From Pisaster brevispinus (Eukaryota > Echinodermata > Asteroidea > Forcipulatida > Asteriidae): 64,000 bases of DNA. The notes under the pieces were generated by a model. It worked only from the letters and a program-made list of their open reading frames with translations, was not told the origin of the DNA and did no database searches. This document shows positions 1 to 12,400 of the stretch, in pieces. The position numbers and the translations under genes were made by a program. Location: assembly GCA_023634235.1 (NCBI GenBank), contig JAMKCF010000006.1, positions 12,132,647-12,196,646 on the forward strand, read 5' to 3'. Within the stretch, counting starts at the first letter, position 1. Every line of letters starts with the position of its first letter.

Positions 1-782
1 TTAAAATACAACAACAAACAGTATGAAAGACCCAATACTTCTCCCACTATAGGTATAGCCATAATATCATGAACATACATGTATCTCTCTTAAACAAATC
101 AAAGTTACTAAACCGAGGCTGCAAGGATGATATAGCCTGTCCCCATTTTTATCAGACAGAGAATTAGCATTGTTAATGCTTTTGCTGACAGGGAACAAGA
201 TGTCCCATTACTCCTTTCGTTCAATTATTCTTTTTTTGGTCCTAACTTCGCTGTATCTCCCAATGACCTTGTTCCCTTGTTTTGGCAAATACGAGACTGT
301 TTCCAACTCTTGACGAGATTAGTTTTGAAGATATTTACAACTCTTTGTGAGATTGGTTCGAAGCGTGGGCACTGAGGTTATAACGACCCTAGCGCGGCGG
401 ATCAATCTGCCGGGGCCAATTTGCCGATATCTCCGTTTCTTATTACATCCAGATCCATTTGCTAGTGCCCCGCTAGTAGATTGCCTTACATCGTTGACTG
501 CTTCACAGTCCCTGACTTGAATTTTAAGCACCATCCAATCCCGATGGGGTTTGACTAATATGCTAGTACATGCTCGGCGAATACTCCTTTGTTTGCCAAC
601 GATATTTATGCTCATGTTAGTGAATTTTCGCAGGTCAAAAATGATAATGCCTGAAGTTATTTTGGAATATCATAGAGTCTATAATTTTATACTATGTGCC
701 CGTAAAACAGACTCTTTATGTTGAACAGAGATATAAAAATATCAGATACAATTGAAAATTTTACTTGTTGTAGAATACTTAA

Positions 783-1101
783 CTCTTTCAGTGCCCACTT
801 TGTTTTAGCCTGAAGTGCCCAGCTTTTTTAGGATTTTCTAAAATCTGTATAAATAGAAATAATAAGTAAGTTTTTGGCACCAAACAAAATGTATCTTGCT
901 AATTTGTGTTGCCTTGGTACATCCCAAAGCCAATAGTCTTTCCTGACTGATAATGCCCTCTCATGATAACATATATTATGGGTCGCACATGTATGATTAA
1001 TGACACTTTTTGAGTACATAAAAAAGATCGTACATGTTTGATAATGGCGCTTTTAAAATACATAAAATATACCGTTTGTGACGACCTTGGCACTGAAAGA
1101 G
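783..1101. mobile_element. MITE-A, TTAA-flanked, piggyBac-like
   Basis: A 319-bp element is bounded by TTAA at 779-782 and 1102-1105. The ends form a perfect 13-bp terminal inverted repeat, CTCTTTCAGTGCC at the left and its reverse complement at the right. TTAA duplication is the hallmark of piggyBac-type transposition. No transposase is encoded, so it would be non-autonomous. The inverted repeat resembles those of the MITEs at 23254, 33599 and 59516. Confidence 0.75.
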
Positions 1102-2412
1102 TTAATACTACCATGACTACGGAAAATATCTCATCTTCAACAACCTACAAATGCATTTCCAATGCACATAAACACAAAATTCACTGTTTAAAAAACAAAT
1201 ATAATGTGTCCGGAAATCAAACAAACTCTCTATTTTGAATATAAAGGAATAAAGAAATACTGGGAGCTGAAGAGAAAAATTCTCAAATATTTGGAGAGTT
1301 ACATTTAAACATCCAAATGGAATACTGAAAGCAGCTTATACAAGAATTTGCTTTTTTGTCAAAAGATCACAATATCCGAATTAATTTTACATTCATCAAA
1401 TTTTGTTAACATTAAAATATAAAAAAATTTGTAAATTTGTGTATTTTGTAACTATTCAAAGATGATCCACTGTGCATAAATCCAATAGTAAATGACTGAT
1501 TGTACATATTGACTACTGTGGTCATTGTGGCAATGAAGGACAGTGAAAGTTGCAGTTCTTTATTGTCCGTGACCACAACCACAAATGCTCCTTTTTCATT
1601 GTAGAAGTTTAGGGGGGGGGGTGACTTTTCTCCTTCTTTTATTCCTATTGATATGGCCAAGTGAATTGGGCCGCAAATATCAAAACAAATATAATTCATA
1701 TTGCATTCCTGAGGTTTGACATCACTGATAAAAATCATTTTCTTTGACATCAACTTTTACCTCTTGTCGCTCTGTTTGTACAATCATTCCACCGCTGGCG
1801 AAGATGAAGGGTTTATTTACACCATTATAATGTTTAAAATAATAATATTGACGATAGTAGTAATAATAATAGTAATAATGAGGGTAGATCTGCGACAGAA
1901 GGAGGCACTGGGAACGGCGAGGATCCTGAGAAAGACCTTTTAGATCTAAGGCTACAATTGACGTAGCCTAACTCGAGGAGTTATTGGCTCATAGGAAAAT
2001 GCAATCTCTTTTTCATGCCGTGATATGATGGGGAAAAAAACTATAATAATGTTGGGAACCAACTGTACAGCATCAGGGTTAGAGTTTTTTGGGGTTTTTT
2101 TTCCATTCATCTCTTTTTATTTGTGGGGGGGGGTCAATTGTATCCAATTATGTGCATTGAAAATTAATTTCATGTAGGAAATTGTGCCCCAAACCAACCC
2201 CAATCTGTCTTTTTAAATGAGGGTCTTACATTTTGTTAAATGACAAGCAAAAAGACCCAACTTTCCTGAAGTTTGACACCCTTAATAAGACTCATTGTCT
2301 TAGACAATAACTCTTGCATTATGTACATCCTCTTCCGACCATAATTTTAAAAAACAATTCATGCAATGTCAATTATTCTTTGCAAATTTAGTCAGTATTA
2401 CATCTATAATGT

Positions 2413-2555
2413 GGTTTTTACCCTTTTACTGATGTGTATCAAGCACTGCACTTTCCCAAGTTCTGTGAAAAAATCCACAGGCAAATCACTAGGGTGGGAT
2501 TCGAACCATGACCTGAGTATACAGTGCTTAATACACATTGGTGTAAGGGTAATAA
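2413..2555 (-). repeat. SINE-H fragment (tRNA-derived type)
   Basis: The sequence contains a tRNA-like B-box complement (GGGATTCGAACC) next to a conserved tail reading AAAAATCCACAGGC. Related copies lie at 4868-5046, 50085-50245 and 58800-58925. Confidence 0.5.
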
Positions 2556-2921
2556 CCACAGTGCACAAATTTGTCATCAATATTTATGCATTTGAGAGCT
2601 TCTCCGACTTCCGTCACAGTCATTGAAAGTTCCAGTAGAAATCCCCGTAATTAAATATCCATATTTTGTCCATCGTTTTTTTTTCTTCTTCCCCTTTCCC
2701 CAAGCCCCTCCAACCCAACAAGCGCACTACAAACATTGATTATCGGCGGGTACGCGATGCAAATATGATTGGTAATTATTCCTCATTGCCGACCGCTTGT
2801 CTGCTGGCCAGCCTCTTGATGTGATTTAGGATACTGGAAAGCATTGAGTTGTCTCGTTAATGGAACCGTATATTAACTGCCCCTCCGGCAGATCGATCAA
2901 CCGATAGGCATGGACGTACTT

Positions 2922-3370
2922 GTGTTTCAATTTCTACAGGGGGGTTGGGGAGAGGGAAGGGGAAATATTCCACATGCTGTGCAAGTGCGACAGTATTTTG
3001 TTGTTTTTGTTTTGCTTGCATATGAAATTTGCAAAGTTGGTGTCATAATAAAACAACCAACATAGCTGTGTTTTGTTTTTCACGCAGTTTTTTTTTAAAC
3101 TGGAATGAAATTGTGTTTCAATTTCTACAGGGAGTGGAGGGGATTATGTACCAGTGCATTGATATTTTATGTACTGCTGTTTTGCTGTCTGTAAAATGTG
3201 CAAAACTTGGGTACTAATTATACAACCAACATACAACAATTTAAACCAAATAAGTTGAGTCTTCTTGGAATTTTCTTGGGAGGGGATTTCCACATCATGT
3301 ACATGTGGAACAATATTTTGTGAACTGCTGTTTTGACGCCTACTTATGATAAATGCTTAATTTTCCCAGA
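2922..3370. repeat. Imperfect tandem duplication, about 190-bp unit
   Basis: TGTTTCAATTTCTACAGGG occurs at about 2923 and 3114. Each copy is followed by a G-rich stretch, a TGTACATGTGG-like segment, a TTTTGCTGT-like segment and an ACAACCAACAT segment. A third, more diverged unit follows from about 3265. No coding signal. Confidence 0.55.
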
Positions 3371-3804
3371 AATCTAAAGCGAATCATTTCATGTGATCGA
3401 GATAGTTGTTGTTGCGAGGCTTACCCGTGAAGTCTTCATGCTCACCTGATTCCCGCCTACTATAGGCGTTAAATGTTAAATGAACCGTGATCAATCCAGT
3501 GAACACGTTTTTTTTCTGTTTTGTTACCATGGTGACTTTGATCTTATCTCAACCCTAATAAATTGAAACCAATTGTTTGGCATTTTTGTCAAAAAAGGGA
3601 AGTTGATTTTTAAAGGTGGGAAATCAAAAACACAGGCAAAATTTGTGTGATTAATCAACCAAGATACCAATTAATTAAAGAAAAGTGGAAGTTTTCTTGA
3701 AATTGGAATGAAAATTGGCGATATTTGTCACCATTATGATTGTGAAACCATCTTGTTTTCGTGTATTCTGTTTTTCCAATCAATTTGACCCAATCTATGA
3801 CCCT

Positions 3805-3958
3805 GGCCCAATATCATACAGCTGCTTAAGCACAAATATCAGCTGAGCACAACAGAATTTTAATTGGTTGCTAGCCAAAATACCATGTCTCTTCTACCAT
3901 ATGTGATTGGTAACCTGCTTGTTTTTGTAAAGCAGAGAAATGTTAGTGCTATGAAATT
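3805..3958. mobile_element. MITE-E copy (palindromic GGCCCAATTTCATAGAGCTGC family)
   Basis: The left end reads GGCCCAATATCATACAGCTGC and the right end GCTATGAAATTATTG, an inverted-repeat pair. The internal TACCATGTC and TGATTGGTAACCTGC segments recur in the copies at 16181, 19829, 26118, 48812 and 62789. Confidence 0.55.
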
Positions 3959-4269
3959 ATTGTTGCTGACTGGGGAAAAAAAATAGTCTGGAGTGTATTC
4001 TGAGTGGAGCAGAGTACATACATTGTCACTGGGTATACAGGGAGTCCAACCAACATGGCTGCAAAGATGATTAATATCTATATAAAGATTTCCCCCACTC
4101 CCCCTAGATTGCCGCCACTCTCAGATTTTTCCCGTCCCACCCCCAGAATTGCCACTACTCCCAGAATTGCCCTACCCCTTGAAATTGCCCCCACCCCAGA
4201 ATTTCCCCACCCCCTTCTCATAACTTGGTCTTATTATTTTACAATTTTGTTTGTTTTTCTTTTGTATAG

Positions 4270-6389
4270 CAACCAGATTTGGGTGGTATAACACTACCGG
4301 CATCGCAGAAGAAATTTGAAGGATATTACAAAATAGCCAGGCATTACAAGTGGGCCCTAAATCAGGTGTTTCATCAATTCAAATATGATGCTGTCATCAT
4401 CGTTGAAGGTACGTGACCAGGAAAAAAAGGACTTTCAGTTTCTAGTAGACTGCTATCGAATTACAGTTGAGACCTTTAGCAAATGACATAATCTGCCCAA
4501 CTCTTGGGAGGAGGGGGGGGGGGGGGGGTCAAACATGTAAATTCATCGTCAGCAAATTGTGAACATGCACAATTGTACCACTAATGGGCACCCTAAATTG
4601 ACTCATGATGTGATTTGACCCCAAGAAGGGGCTATAAAGTGTACGTGTGTCGGGCTTATAATAAGCTTTATTAGCAATGTTATTAAAAGTACACTGTATG
4701 ATCATTGGTTGGAGGAAGAGTTCAGGTTTGCTGCAGTCTTCTTGTACGTATACATCTTTCAAACAACCTTTGTATATTTTATTAACTATTATTAAGGAAG
4801 ACATTTTCAGGAATACAATGAAAAATTGAAATGTCTGCTCATTTTCATGTTTTTTTTTAAGTTTTTTTTTAACCTGCACCATAGTGTGATAAGCACTAGC
4901 ATATTCAGTGCCCTCTCGAAAAAAAATCCACAGGCGTACTACTTGGATGGGATTCGAACCCACAACCCCCGCCATTCTAGAGCAGATGTCTTACCAATAG
5001 ATCATCGAGCATGCCCAGAGACAACATGCCAGTTTGAATCCTGTAATTAGCCTCGGTTATCAAAACAATTGTATGGATGTAGTACACTGTGTAGTTACAC
5101 GTGGGATCAAGATTTTTTTATTTTTTTTTTTTTTACCCTGCACTGATGTTATTTTAATTTTGATTTTTTTTAAGTTGAAATAAGAAATCACTAATTAAGG
5201 GACAATTTTGTTTTGCTGTGGAAGTGTGTCAGGAGGACAGATTTCTCAGGACTGTTGGTAGTGGTATTACATTTTTTTAAAAGTAAGATTGATTTAAAAT
5301 CATGCATAAGGTTTTTGATTGTTACCAACCATGTGTAATCACTTTAAATGAATCTTTCCACACTTGCCTAAATTCGCTAAAATCCATGGCCTGCTTTTGC
5401 CTAAGTTTTGATGGATTCAGAACTGCATACTAAAAGATAAACTTGCTTGGCGTGGAGCTGGACAAACCACATCAATAAATCTTATAAGATTCTATGAACG
5501 TATACTGACAGATTCTAGTGAAGTTTATCAGCTAAAAAAAATATGGGTTGAAGTCTAGCCAAGTAATTGAGTGATTCTTGCACTGTAAAACTTGCCGTTG
5601 AAATCTTAAAACAGTTACTTGCACTTAGCTTCATTCCCTGCAGTCAAGTTCCCCCCACCCTACGTTCCTCATTAAAGTTGTGATTTGACTGATGAATTAT
5701 TAACAGCCATCACTATCTCTCACGGTTCTCTGCACTATAACATCCTTGGTGCATTGGCACAGATCCCCCCCCCCCCCTTCTTCCTAAAACAACACCACTG
5801 GCTTCCTGCACAAACAGTCTTAGAAACCCCTCCTCAATTTCTTTCTTTAAGATGCAGCGAGATGCAAACAGCATCCCTAGTATTCCCCGGTGGGGTTCAT
5901 CACAAAGCAACTTTCCTCAATTAGTTCGTTCACAAAACCCGTCTTGAGTCTCGTCACGGACCCTCTATAAGAGGGTCAATGTTCTTTCTGACTAATTCTC
6001 AGCTCAAGGGATGCTTTGGTTTTTGTCTGAACAAATGCCTACTGCTGTGGAAATGATAATAAAAACAGCACGGCAGTATGGTGATGTGGTCATTGGCATT
6101 TCGTTTGGAAGTTGGGTAAATACCTGTGATTCACAATAGAGTGCGCCCTCTACAGTTTACCATGGACCCCTGCCTTTGAAGTATCAGGCCTGTATTTAAT
6201 GTGGTATGTTGTTGTCAGTGTGAAGTAAATGTTTCTGAAATGTAAACAAATTGAAAGACATGTTTCAACAAAATCCTTCCGAGAGCCATCTCTTTTTTTA
6301 TTCTCGTTATTCTTGTTAATTTATTCATTGCACTGGCAGCCAACATCAGGCTGAAATGTACAATCACATGGAATACTAGTATAAGAAGA

Positions 6390-6432
<43 letters not shown>

Positions 6433-9400
6433 GAGTTCTGATATAACAGCATTTTGTCACACTGGTTGGGCATCTCAAAGCGCCGTCTCAGGCCTGGTGC
6501 TTCATTTTTTAAAGGACAAGGGCAGCAAAGCGTTTCCTCCTTGGTAAAGGGCACCTCTATGAAGAAACTTGTAAGTTTCTATGGGAACATTTCAAGGGGC
6601 ACCAAGGCATTGACCAGGGGCAACGGAGGCAATTACCTCCATTGCCTCTGTGAAGTATCAGGCCTGCAGTCTTCACCATACAAATCCTCCGAATTTAACG
6701 GCACTTGGGATTAATTCAACCCCAAAACCCACTTTTATTGTTAACGCCACATGATGTCGATTTGTATGTAAAGAATTAAAAGCCGCATTCACATCTTGTA
6801 AAACTACAACCATATGTCCCACCTACACAGTAGAAAATCATTTCAATAAACGTGAGTATTAAAAGTGTGAAGATGCCATGCGCTAGCTGGGTACGTGTCA
6901 AGTGGAAATGCATTCCGCTTTTCTGCATTTGTTACAGACGATCTAGACGTGTCGGTGGATTTCTTTGAGTACTTCCTAGCGACGTATCCCCTTTTGAAAG
7001 AAGATCCCACATTATGGTGTGTCTCGGCGTGGAACGATAACGGGAAAGAGAGCAGAATATCAAGAGATGCAGGTAATTTCTCCACAAGCCTACCCGAGCG
7101 GGGGTAAAAAAAAAAAGTAATATAAATTTTATAGCCCGGGGGACTTTACATTGATACGTGGCACATTTTAACAAACAAGCACTTATATATCGTTACTCTG
7201 GGCAGAATAAGATGTGTGAAAAGGTCACGCATTCAACGACTGTGAATTCATACTTTAGTCATACTTTATGGGGAGATGTTGTGAGGAATCTCAAAATGAA
7301 CTTTAGTGAATTCATGATTGAAACTTGAGTGGGTGGAAATGTCTATTGGAAATCATTGCTTCTGTCGAAATGTACAATCTATGACTTCAACGATATAGCA
7401 TCTATAATTACAATTATGCCTTGACTTGAAACACTATGTGGACTTGCACATGTCCACACAGTGTTTTCACCAGTGTTGAAGAATACAGGGTTTTTTCTTA
7501 AGTGCACAGAACAAAGGAATGTCCACAGAGTATGCGACACATAGATGGGTGTGTTTTTGTGCGTGTTCCTTTTTTTTCTTCTTTAGTTTTCATCATAATT
7601 CTCTTTTCTTTATATATATTCTTAGTCTGTTATTGTCTTTAAAAAGAAATTAGATTACAGTCCAGTTACCTTCTATCTTTAAAAAAAAATCTTTATTATG
7701 TTTTATCCCTTTGTATTATTTCTCTTAAATACAAATCAAAACACTTTTTTTTATTGTGAAAGTTGAGTTTCTCTTTTGATTGCCATTGCGAAGAGCAGCT
7801 TCCTTGGTTTAACAGATATTTTACGAAAGTTGTGTTGATCAATTTGTTTTTCCTTTTTTTTTCTTTGTCTGCAGAGTTACTTTATCGTAGCGACTTCTTC
7901 CCAGGATTAGGTTGGATGTTGAGAAAAGAAATCTGGCAAGAATTAGAAAGCAAGTGGCCGGACGGGTGAGTGAATTGAATATATGCTGTTGGTAATTCAC
8001 ATAATAGGTTAGAATATTCACAAACACAATGCTGTAGAATATTCACAATTACAATGCTGTAGAATATTCACAAACACAATGCTGTAGAATATTCTCAAAA
8101 TAATGAATATTCACAAAAGCAGTGATGTAGAATATTCACAAACACAATGAATATTCACAAATGCAATGAGGTAGAATATTCACTAACATAGTTCTGTGAA
8201 ATGTTCCCAAACACATTGCTGTAGGATTTTCACAAACACAATACTGTAGGACATTAACATTCACAATGTTAAGTCTAGAATATTCACAGGAACATTGCTG
8301 TAGAATATTCACAAAAAATGCAGTCTCATATTCACAAACACAATGCTTGTGAATATTCACAAGCATTCGGCTGTGAAATATTCATATAACACATTGCTGT
8401 AGAATATTTCAAAACAATGCTATAAAATATTCACAAACACAATGCTGTAGATCATTCACAAAATTACAGTTGAAGTTTTCACTGTGAGATCATTTCCAAT
8501 AACATCTTGGGATGCAAATTCTGGATCACAAAAGTACACAAAATCTTGATGGAGTCACATTTTTACAATGATGTGATTTTGTTGAACGTTTATCCTTTAA
8601 CGCTTGTACATGTAAGACCATTGGCTAATGGAGAGTGTCTCTGGTTTGTAGCAGTGACCTTTGTGTACAGTTTTCCTCTGGGTTCCTAGCTACAGTGATT
8701 AAAGTTGCTTTGGGGCATGCTTGGTTTGATTACCAGAAATATGTAATAATAAACCTACAGTTCCCTTGGGTGATTTACTAGCATCCTTCCTCACTCTAAC
8801 AAAACACATTATGGTAACTCAACACCCAAGCTGTTGGGATCTGATTATGTAAGTATGATCACTGGGGATACCACCATACCCCCGATCCGATGTAAAGCAT
8901 GATCAGTTTGCTGGTGCAGTTCTCAGTCCAACAGAATCAAACAAAACATCATCATGCGGTTGGATTTTTATTATTTTATAATTATTATAATTTATTAATT
9001 TAAACCAAGGATTTCTCATAAGTGAACTGAATCACTGTAGCTCACAAGCTTGAGGAAACTTGTAAACAAGGGTGCTTGCTATGTGAACCAGAAACACCGG
9101 GGTTAACTCTTACTCTTCCACGATAAGTGTTATGGTTTTTTTTACTTGCACTACCAATCCAAGTACACAGGACCTACAGCTTAATGTCCCATCTGAAGGA
9201 CAAAGCAGTTATAATCAAGTATCTTGCTCAAGGATACAAGTGTCATGACCAGGACTCGAACCCACACTCTGCTGATCAGAAACAATAGAGCTTGAGTCTG
9301 GTGCTCTTAACTGCGAAGCCACAACACGCCATTTTGATGGGTTGTGGGGTTGTTTTAGGGCATCCCCTTAAGCTTCTATGTTATATTATAGACTTAGGTG

Positions 9401-12400
9401 TGATCCCTGGTTATATGGCAGTTTAGGGTTGAATGGCTTCTGACTAGCATCCCAGAACAAAGATATTGAAAAAAGAGGGAGATCGCCAACATTAAGGCTA
9501 GATAGCTCAGTTGGTGGAGCGCCGGCACGTTAATCCGGAGGTAGCAGGTTTAAATCCTGTTCAAGTAATTTGTTCTCTTTGTTGACCCCAAAAGTGAATT
9601 CAAATTTACGCAGTGTCCCTTGTGGTTTATTACTTAAGGTATATTATCAGTGAGCTTTCGGATTACAAGTAATTTGGATAACGACCAATCCTGTCATTTT
9701 GTCTCTAAAGGTTTTGGGACGATTGGATGAGAGAGCCAGCTCAGCGTCAGGAGAGAGCCTGCATCCGTCCAGAAATATCCAGAACTGATACCTTTGGAAA
9801 AGTTGGTGTCAGTAGGTAAGTCGGACAGGGACGGGGTGCAGGAAACATGTGCCTTGACAAGTTTGCATCAGTCAGTGTGCTTGATAAACACTTCCTTTTG
9901 TTTTCTTCTTTTTTTTTTTTTTTAGATACACGAACACGTTATCTTTTTCTAACAAAGAGCAAATTTGTTTATTTGTATGCAAAAACAAAACACACAGGAA
10001 TGTAAGAAGCTATACATTTGCATGGGATTATCAAACAAAAACATGTAAATAAAACCTTGAATTATATTAAACACTGTTTTTTAGGAAACACCAACCCTCC
10101 CTCCTTCCACATACAAATATCTATGATTGTCCATCTTGATTGCAAACCTTAGTGTTGTACAACCCTAGTTTCCTTTCTTGGACGGCTGCTATTTTTCTTT
10201 TTTTCTTTTTACATTTTCATCTATGATATAGGTTTTCAATATAGCGTGTCATGGCCGAGTGGTATAGAGCATCGAACTCGAGCTCTGATGGCCAGAGTGT
10301 GGGTTCGAATCCCAGTCTTGACGCGTGTGTCCTTGGGCAAGACACTTGAACTATAATTGCTTCTCATTACCCAGGGGTAAATGGGTACCTACGAGGCTAG
10401 AAATGATTCGCAACCTGTGCGCACATTCGGCTGCCGGTGCTGCATACTCCGAAGGAGTTGAGATGGTTTCAGGAATGCTTAACAGCTCAATGAACTTGGA
10501 TAGTAGAAGTGTCAATGAACTTTGATACCATGTCAAAAAGTGCCTAATAAATACTCATCAGTAACTTTTGCAATTTGTTTTGTCTTTTTTGCAGGGGGCA
10601 GTTTTTTGAGCAGCATTTGAAGTACATCAAACTCAACCAGGTGTCAGTAGCTTTTACACAACTGGATCTCTCCTTGCTCAAAAAGGTGTGTTCCATTTCA
10701 TATATTAAATTTCAGAAAAACAAAAGTTTAAAAGGAAAAGAAGAAGAAAAACTGTGACAAATATGCCAGAATTTTATGTATTGCAGAAGTATTTGTGCAG
10801 AAATCACATTTATCACTCATGTTAGGGCTAGATAGCTCAGTTATTAGAGCGCCAGCACATAACCTGGAGGTAGCATGTTCAAATCTGTGCTAATCAAAAA
10901 AAAATAATTAAAAATTTCAACACAAAATTATGATTATTTGTTGTCACTAATGCAGTACCCATTGACACAAGTCATGAATCTTCCATTACTTGAATAAGTC
11001 ATTTGTGAGTTAGATCCCAGGTTTTTTTTTTTAACTTTGGTGTGATCGCTGGTTATGGGGCAATTACAAGTTGAATGGCTTCTGGCTGGCACCCCTGAAC
11101 AAAGATGTTGACAAAATAGGGAGGCCGCCAAAATTAGGGCTAGATAAATCAGTTGATAGAGCGCCGCCACATAACCTGGAGGTAGCATGTTCAAATCTGT
11201 GCTAATCAATTTTTTTTTTTTTTTTCAACCCAAAAATATTTGTTGTCACTAATGCAGTACTCGTTGACACGAGTCATGCATCTTCCATTACTTGAATATG
11301 TCATTTGTGAGTTAGATTTGAATAATGACTGGCACGATGACTTGTTTCATCACATGTTACCACTTAAATTTGAACTCCTCAGACTATATTTTTGGCAAGG
11401 TTTGGGGCAAGCTTTCGCCTAGTTACGCAAGAGACGGCGAACACCCTTGCACAATTCTGAATGAATGCGTATGGCACAATGGTTCCAGGGTGTGCTCATC
11501 TGGAGATTGCCCAGAAACATATGGACTTAGCAACTGTCTCTTTTAATTTGAGGTTAAGAAGTAATTTGTGATTAAGGAGGGCCCAATTTCATGGCTATGC
11601 TTATCATAAGCCAAAGAATCGGTGCTTACGGAAGCAGGGAATTCCGCGCTTACATGAAGCGTATTTCACGGGTTAGCACAGAATTTTTACTTGTGCGCGG
11701 CGTACTCTACGTTACTAGGCATTCTTCGCTTACATAGCTGGCAAAGAAATTCGGCGCTTACAGAGTAAGCGGAGAATGGTGATCGTAAGCGCAGAATTCG
11801 GCGGTAAGCAGAGCCATGAAATTGATGTAAAGAGTCTGTAACTCCTCTAAAACATAAGGGGAACACCTAGGAAGTTAAAAGGGTTTCACTTTGGACCAAG
11901 TGGGGATCATTTTCAAGACTTTGTACATGTTTCGTTTGGTCTCACTCCTGATTGAAAAGTTGGTTTGGAGGAGTTGAGCTGATGTTAGACCCAGTAAGCC
12001 AACTTTACAGAGCGTCTTAGCTCACAAATGTTCTTAGCCCTGACAATTACCTGAGACATTTACTTAGCACCGGTGTCTTGGTAGGAACTTCAGGAAGACC
12101 AAAAAAAAAAAAAGTACCAAGTGCTTCTTGTTTCCTTGCAGGAGAACTATGACCCAGTCTTCAAGAAGGAAGTTTATGGAGCCCCAGAAGTGACGATATC
12201 GCAACTCCAGAAGCAGAATGCTCTGGGACACCCTACCGTTAGAATCACATATAGCAGTAAAAATAGCTTCAAACTATTGACCAAACAATTGGGCATCATG
12301 ACGGATCTAAAGGTAAGGTCATTAGTCACCATTGTGTAGGCATCCTGTTTTTCCTTCTATTCAAATCTGTATGACTTAAAACAGACTAGCACCTCATAAT

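Larger units (their letters stand above)
1..4269. other. Non-coding flank or intron upstream of the first visible MGAT1 exon
   Basis: I searched this stretch for the missing N-terminal MGAT1 exons (membrane anchor, stem, first part of the catalytic fold) and saw none. It holds a TTAA-flanked MITE (783-1101), a SINE fragment near 2413-2555, an imperfect tandem duplication (2922-3370), a palindromic MITE (3805-3958) and a C-rich low-complexity stretch (4085-4215). It may be 5' flank or, more likely, intron of MGAT1. Confidence 0.6.

Noticed and set aside
319..615. 98-codon minus-strand open frame, Arg/Ser-rich
   Set aside because: No recognisable domain, no intron context, and compositional bias. 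It might be a decayed retroelement ORF, but I cannot support that.
4529..4975. 148-codon minus-strand frame in the first MGAT1 intron
   Set aside because: It overlaps a SINE-H copy and poly-T/poly-A tracts; no domain features.
8025..8465. CRISPR-like spaced repeats
   Set aside because: Copies are contiguous and degenerate, there are no unique equal-length spacers, and the DNA is eukaryotic: minisatellite.
9497..9570. Possible tRNA gene
   Set aside because: A and B boxes are present, but there is no closed acceptor stem or proper anticodon arm, and the same head recurs with a conserved tail: SINE.
10246..10320. Possible tRNA-Ser or tRNA-Leu gene
   Set aside because: Same reasoning: it is a SINE-S head with a family-specific body.
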